Assembly: GCF_012641465.1 (NCBI RefSeq)
Contig: NZ_JABAIK010000013.1
Location: 50,394-114,393, forward strand
Reading direction: 5' to 3'
DNA from: Vibrio agarilyticus
GTDB lineage: Bacteria > Pseudomonadota > Gammaproteobacteria > Enterobacterales > Vibrionaceae
Length of the DNA: 64,000 nucleotides
Part shown: positions 60,836 to 64,000 of the stretch, piece after piece
How positions within the stretch are numbered: position 1 is the first letter of the stretch
How the letters are laid out: every line of letters begins with the position of its first letter
Program-made: the position numbers and the translations under genes
The notes under the pieces: model-generated
What the model saw: only the letters and a program-made list of their open reading frames with translations
Told to the model about the DNA's origin: nothing
The model's database searches: none

Positions 60836-62196
60836 GGGTTTGGCAACAAGAATGCGCCACAGCGGCCGTCAATAAATATCTCAGTGGTGAACGTCATTTC
60901 TTCTGTCAGGCAACGCCAGGAGCGGGGAAAACAGTGCTTGCTGCGACCATTGCATCAAGGCTTCTTGAGCTGAATTTTGTTGATCTCGTTCTTTGTTTTT
61001 CTCCATCACGAACTATCGCGGATGGGATGAAAACAACCTTTTCAACAATATTAGGTCGACCATTAAGTGGCGCACTAGGTTCGGTAGGTCAATCAATGAC
61101 CTACCAATCACTGCAGTTTATTAATGATGAATTCTTGCTCGAGCTCAGTCGTTACAGGGTCTTTGCTGTTTTTGATGAGATTCATCATTGTGCTGGCTCA
61201 GAAATCGGTGACGGCAATGTGTGGGGTAAACAAGTTCTAGCGAAGATTCAGAAAGTTGCGTCCTATACTCTCGCATTATCAGGTACACCGTGGCGTTCCG
61301 ATGCCTTACCAATCGTAATGGCCAATTACACCAATGAACCTGGCACCCTGCGAGTAGATTACCAATACACTTTAAAACAGGCTGTTATCGATAACGTGTG
61401 TCGATCACCGAAAATTGTATTGGTTGATAGCAATCAACTGTCGGTAGTTGGCAAAGAGTCCTCTCAATCATTCACCTCCATCGCAGAAATGTTGAAGCGA
61501 ACAGATAATTCATACCAGCATGTCATCCACAACCAGGAAGCGATGATACATTTGCTCAAACTGGCCTGTGAAAAGCTGAATCACTTGAGAATACATAACC
61601 CAGATGCAGCAGGTCTTGTGGTCGCCACCTCTGTCGAACATGCTTTACAAATCGAGCAGCTACTGATCAGTGAGTTTGGACAATCGACGATTATTGTCAC
61701 GTACAAACATGAGCAGCCATTAGCGGAAATTGAACGATTTAGAAGTAGCAATCAGCAGTGGATCGTCAGTGTCGGGATGATTAGCGAAGGTACAGATATT
61801 CCAAGGCTTCAAGTTTGCTGCCATTTAAGCGCTATAAAAACGGAACTGTACTTCCGGCAAGTGCTTGGCCGAGTGCTACGCGCTAATGGTACTACGCCGC
61901 AAGAAGCTTGGCTGTTCACGTTTGCTGAGCAAAACTTAGTCGAGTTTGCAGAGCGACTTGAGCAGGATATTCCCGATTCATGTGTGATGGTGAAGCTTGA
62001 GAAGAACTGTGATACGGAGGATTTTCAGGTTTTGCGTAATTGGATCTGCGGGAATGCAATTGGTGAAAATGATCCAACAGGCATTGTTGATTGGAGAGTA
62101 GGTAGTAGCGATTTAGTGTCGAAGCAAGCTGGTAAACATTCCGATGAACTCTCACTTCAAGCGTTCAAGCAACGTGTTATATCTGCGTTTGGTTAG
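60829..62196 (+). CDS. DEAD/DEAH-like superfamily 2 helicase
   Basis: 455 aa. SF2 motifs in order: I ATPGAGKTVLA (about 29-39), II VFDEIHHCAG, III LSGTPWR, V SEGTDIP and VI QVLGRVLRANG. The layout resembles the type I restriction R subunit/SSL2-like helicases without a nuclease domain. Co-transcribed with the 174-aa gene under the Xre regulator. Likely substrate is nucleic acid; role unknown, defence or mobile-element function is inferred. Confidence 0.85.
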   Translation: MLRVWQQECATAAVNKYLSGERHFFCQATPGAGKTVLAATIASRLLELNFVDLVLCFSPSRTIADGMKTTFSTILGRPLSGALGSVGQSMTYQSLQFINDEFLLELSRYRVFAVFDEIHHCAGSEIGDGNVWGKQVLAKIQKVASYTLALSGTPWRSDALPIVMANYTNEPGTLRVDYQYTLKQAVIDNVCRSPKIVLVDSNQLSVVGKESSQSFTSIAEMLKRTDNSYQHVIHNQEAMIHLLKLACEKLNHLRIHNPDAAGLVVATSVEHALQIEQLLISEFGQSTIIVTYKHEQPLAEIERFRSSNQQWIVSVGMISEGTDIPRLQVCCHLSAIKTELYFRQVLGRVLRANGTTPQEAWLFTFAEQNLVEFAERLEQDIPDSCVMVKLEKNCDTEDFQVLRNWICGNAIGENDPTGIVDWRVGSSDLVSKQAGKHSDELSLQAFKQRVISAFG

Positions 62197-62410
62197 ACTG
62201 TGTGATGTTTGTATAGCCTATCTATAGCCCCAGACATATAGCGAGCGCTATAACCATGTCGAGATTTATTTGGGCAACAAGCTGTTGCCCTATTGCTAAG
62301 CATCTTGTTTCGTGAATTGTTTTTGCCCCAAAACGTTCTAGTAAATTGGTGTCTCGCGATTGCGCATGCAATCAAGCCCACTCAATACGAATAGGCTTTG
62401 TTATTTATAC
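62197..62410. other. Convergent gap with two perfect short hairpins
   Basis: TATAGCG/CGCTATA (62237-62252, two-base loop) and GGGCAACA/TGTTGCCC (62272-62290). Probable terminators for the helicase (+) and the secreted protein gene (-). No attC was convincingly found here. Confidence 0.5.
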
Positions 62411-63028
62411 TTACTTAATAGCTTTAAGTTCTTTTGCTCGTTGCTTCTCAAGGTCAGCAATCATTACATCGTATTTATCATTGATTGCTTTCTTAGCCGC
62501 TACTACATCAGCAGATTCACCGATTGATAGACCGCAGTTTTTCACCATCTTATTTAGTGAAGCTGTCGAACCAGATAAGCTGAATGTCTCCATCACATCA
62601 ACTGAACCTAGATTGCCAATCTTAACGTGTAGTTTGCTACCTGATTTAAGCTCACTGAACAACTCAGAAGGGACATTATGAATCAGACCACCACGATATG
62701 AATTGCTGTAGTTACGCCCTTTTAATTTGTATACCTTACCCTTATCAACACGGAGTTGAACATCAGTGATTGAATTTGGTGTTGCTATAGCTTCATCACC
62801 GTCATACATCAATTCAATAGTCTTAGCTGAATCAGACCCATCACGTAAACGGCATTCCCAACCGAACTGCTGATAGTTGTTATGCCCTGATGACTTAACT
62901 GATGTGTACTCACTGAATACCTTGGTATCAGTCATGTCATCAGTCCAGTTGTTAGAACGGAATGCTGCATCAGCAGCAAATGAAACTGATGTTGATAGGA
63001 TTGCTAGTGCTACTAATGTCTTTTTCAT
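62411..63028 (-). CDS. Secreted protein of unknown function
   Basis: 205 aa with a signal peptide (MKKTLVALAILSTSVSFAADA, cleaved near residue 19-21). Mature part is mixed beta with two cysteines (WECRL and VKNCGLS) that could pair in the periplasm, and a C-terminal charged helix ending in AKELKAIK. Ribosome site GAGA is ten bases upstream. It lies just downstream of an attC-like site on the same strand, so it may be an integron gene cassette. No family recognised. Confidence 0.7.
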   Translation of the reverse strand: MKKTLVALAILSTSVSFAADAAFRSNNWTDDMTDTKVFSEYTSVKSSGHNNYQQFGWECRLRDGSDSAKTIELMYDGDEAIATPNSITDVQLRVDKGKVYKLKGRNYSNSYRGGLIHNVPSELFSELKSGSKLHVKIGNLGSVDVMETFSLSGSTASLNKMVKNCGLSIGESADVVAAKKAINDKYDVMIADLEKQRAKELKAIK

Positions 63029-63110
63029 TTGTTTGGTCTCTTACAGGTAGTTGTATTGATCTTTGTCAACGTCATTGTTTGGGTACACGGCAGAGGAATA
63101 CACAGAAAAT

Positions 63111-63199
63111 GCCTAACATAGCGTTTAAGTAGGTTCCTCAGGGGCAAAGGCAACGACGCGGCGAGCCGCTGTCCTTTGCCCCTTAACGCGGTGTTGGTA
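63111..63199 (-). other. Integron-type attC recombination site
   Basis: On the minus strand the site ends in the R' core GTTAGGC (63117-63111), a perfect GTTRRRY. The left end reads ACCAACA, complementary to it. Inner pairs are GCGTTAAG with CTTAAACGC and GGGGCAAAGG (63141-63150) with CCTTTGCCCC (63173-63182). A small GCGGC/GCCGC hairpin is at the tip, and there is an unpaired asymmetric stretch. About 89 bp. This is the architecture of an attC. Orientation puts the secreted-protein gene next in the array. Confidence 0.65.
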
Positions 63200-63343
63200 T
63201 GACCCGAATTCAAACTCATTTTTGTCCAGAACTTTCACAGATGGCACTTCGTAACTCAGAATTGCCCCATTCCTTGTTTCGACAGATTTAACACATAAAT
63301 CCCAAGGCTTAATTTGTCATATTATTTCTAATCTAACTATGAG

Positions 63344-63969
63344 ACCCAATTCGGTGTGCCATTACATTGGCAGTGGAACAAAACCTTCTACCCTCAAGCA
63401 ACAGACAAACCAACATTTTTAGGGGAAAGCCAACTCGCTAAACGCTCGCCACTCAAGTGCTTTGCTTACCTATACAAGAGTCACCCCAAAGGCAGAAAGC
63501 CCATAGGCACAGTCGAACCTGCCAGAAACACTCTGCGGGAAAAGTGTTCAATAAAGGAGCGAAAGAACCTTGGCTTTTGGTCACCAACATCCCCAATCAT
63601 GTGCTTAATGGTATTAAGATTACCCGTTTGTACGCTAAAAGAATGCAAATTGAAGAGTCATTCCGAGATCTAAAAAGTCCAGCCTATGGGTTGGCACTGC
63701 GCCATAACCGAACTCGCTGCACCAAACGCATTGATATCTTACTGCTTATGGCATTGATGGCCGAAATTATCATGTGGTGGAATGGCTTAATCACCATGCA
63801 AGCAAAATGGCACTATGACTTCCAAGCCAATACCATCAAGCATCGTTGTGTTTTATCAATCCCAAGGTTAGGAAAAGAGGCTCGAAGTCATCGACGATAC
63901 CGGATCAAAGAATCCCAATATCACTGGGCTGTAATGACCCAGCCGAAATTGGACAACTTAAGCCGCTAA
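63344..63969 (+). pseudogene. IS4-family transposase remnant, frameshifted and N-terminally truncated
   Basis: Two overlapping frames (63356-63673, then 63457-63969) together read through an IS4-type transposase. The first gives the middle part (PLHWQWNKTFYPQ, LGESQLAKR). The second carries the family signature Y-x2-R-x3-E-x6-K in YAKRMQIEESFRDLK and the C-terminal end. The N-terminal DDE part is missing and a frame change separates the pieces, so it is inactive. No clear terminal inverted repeats were identified at the visible edges. Confidence 0.75.
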
Positions 63970-64000
63970 TTCATACGCTTTAGCGGGCGTTTTCATATTC

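Noticed and set aside
63025-63219. 64-codon minus-strand frame across the attC site
   Set aside because: Composition follows the palindromic attC; no start signal and no similarity.

Overview
The window is chromosomal DNA of a Vibrio (Gammaproteobacteria). This rests on a set of Vibrio-type housekeeping loci: luxO-luxU quorum-sensing relay beside uvrB and moaA-E, fadR divergent from nhaB-dsbB, ackA-pta behind yfbV, a complete rnfABCDGE-nth run, a secreted GH18 chitinase, and FadR and LuxU proteins of Vibrio type. I cannot name the species from the sequence alone. No rRNA, tRNA or CRISPR array was recognised.

Layout. 1-19.7 kb is core: chitinase, mrp/apbC, metG, fadR, nhaB, dsbB, a SEC-C protein, dusC, a three-gene ABC importer (solute-binding protein, permease, ATPase), yfbV, ackA and pta. 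19.7-24.5 kb is an AT-rich insert with a tightly overlapping three-gene operon (metallophosphoesterase, P-loop ATPase, and a duplicated 'GLGYE' protein of unknown family). It is bracketed by two inverted copies of a ~150-bp repeat and looks like a candidate defence-type cassette. 24.5-51.7 kb returns to core: a MgtC/DUF4010 membrane protein, a DUF302-like protein, acetylpolyamine amidohydrolase with a polyamine-binding protein, oppABCDF, moaABCDE, yvcK, luxUO, uvrB, rnfABCDGE and nth.

51.7-64 kb is accessory. Immediately after nth lies the four-gene integration module of a strand-biased circularizing element (three tyrosine-recombinase-fold proteins plus a small coiled-coil protein: intA-tfp-intB-srap order). 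Cargo follows: a helicase remnant, an HhH protein with an unknown partner, an Xre repressor divergent from a small protein and an SF2 helicase with twin palindromic operators, a secreted unknown protein next to a single integron-type attC site, and a decayed IS4-family transposase at the window edge. The far end of the element is not visible.

A dispersed palindromic intergenic repeat with TATACCC/GGGTATA ends occurs at least six times in the core part, and a second, longer family sharing those ends occurs near 29.2 kb. Function links: MoaA-E make molybdopterin; AckA/Pta interconvert acetyl-CoA and acetate; OppABCDF imports peptides; Rnf couples ferredoxin/NADH electron flow to ion transport; LuxU phosphorylates LuxO; FadR controls fatty-acid metabolism; DsbB reoxidises DsbA.
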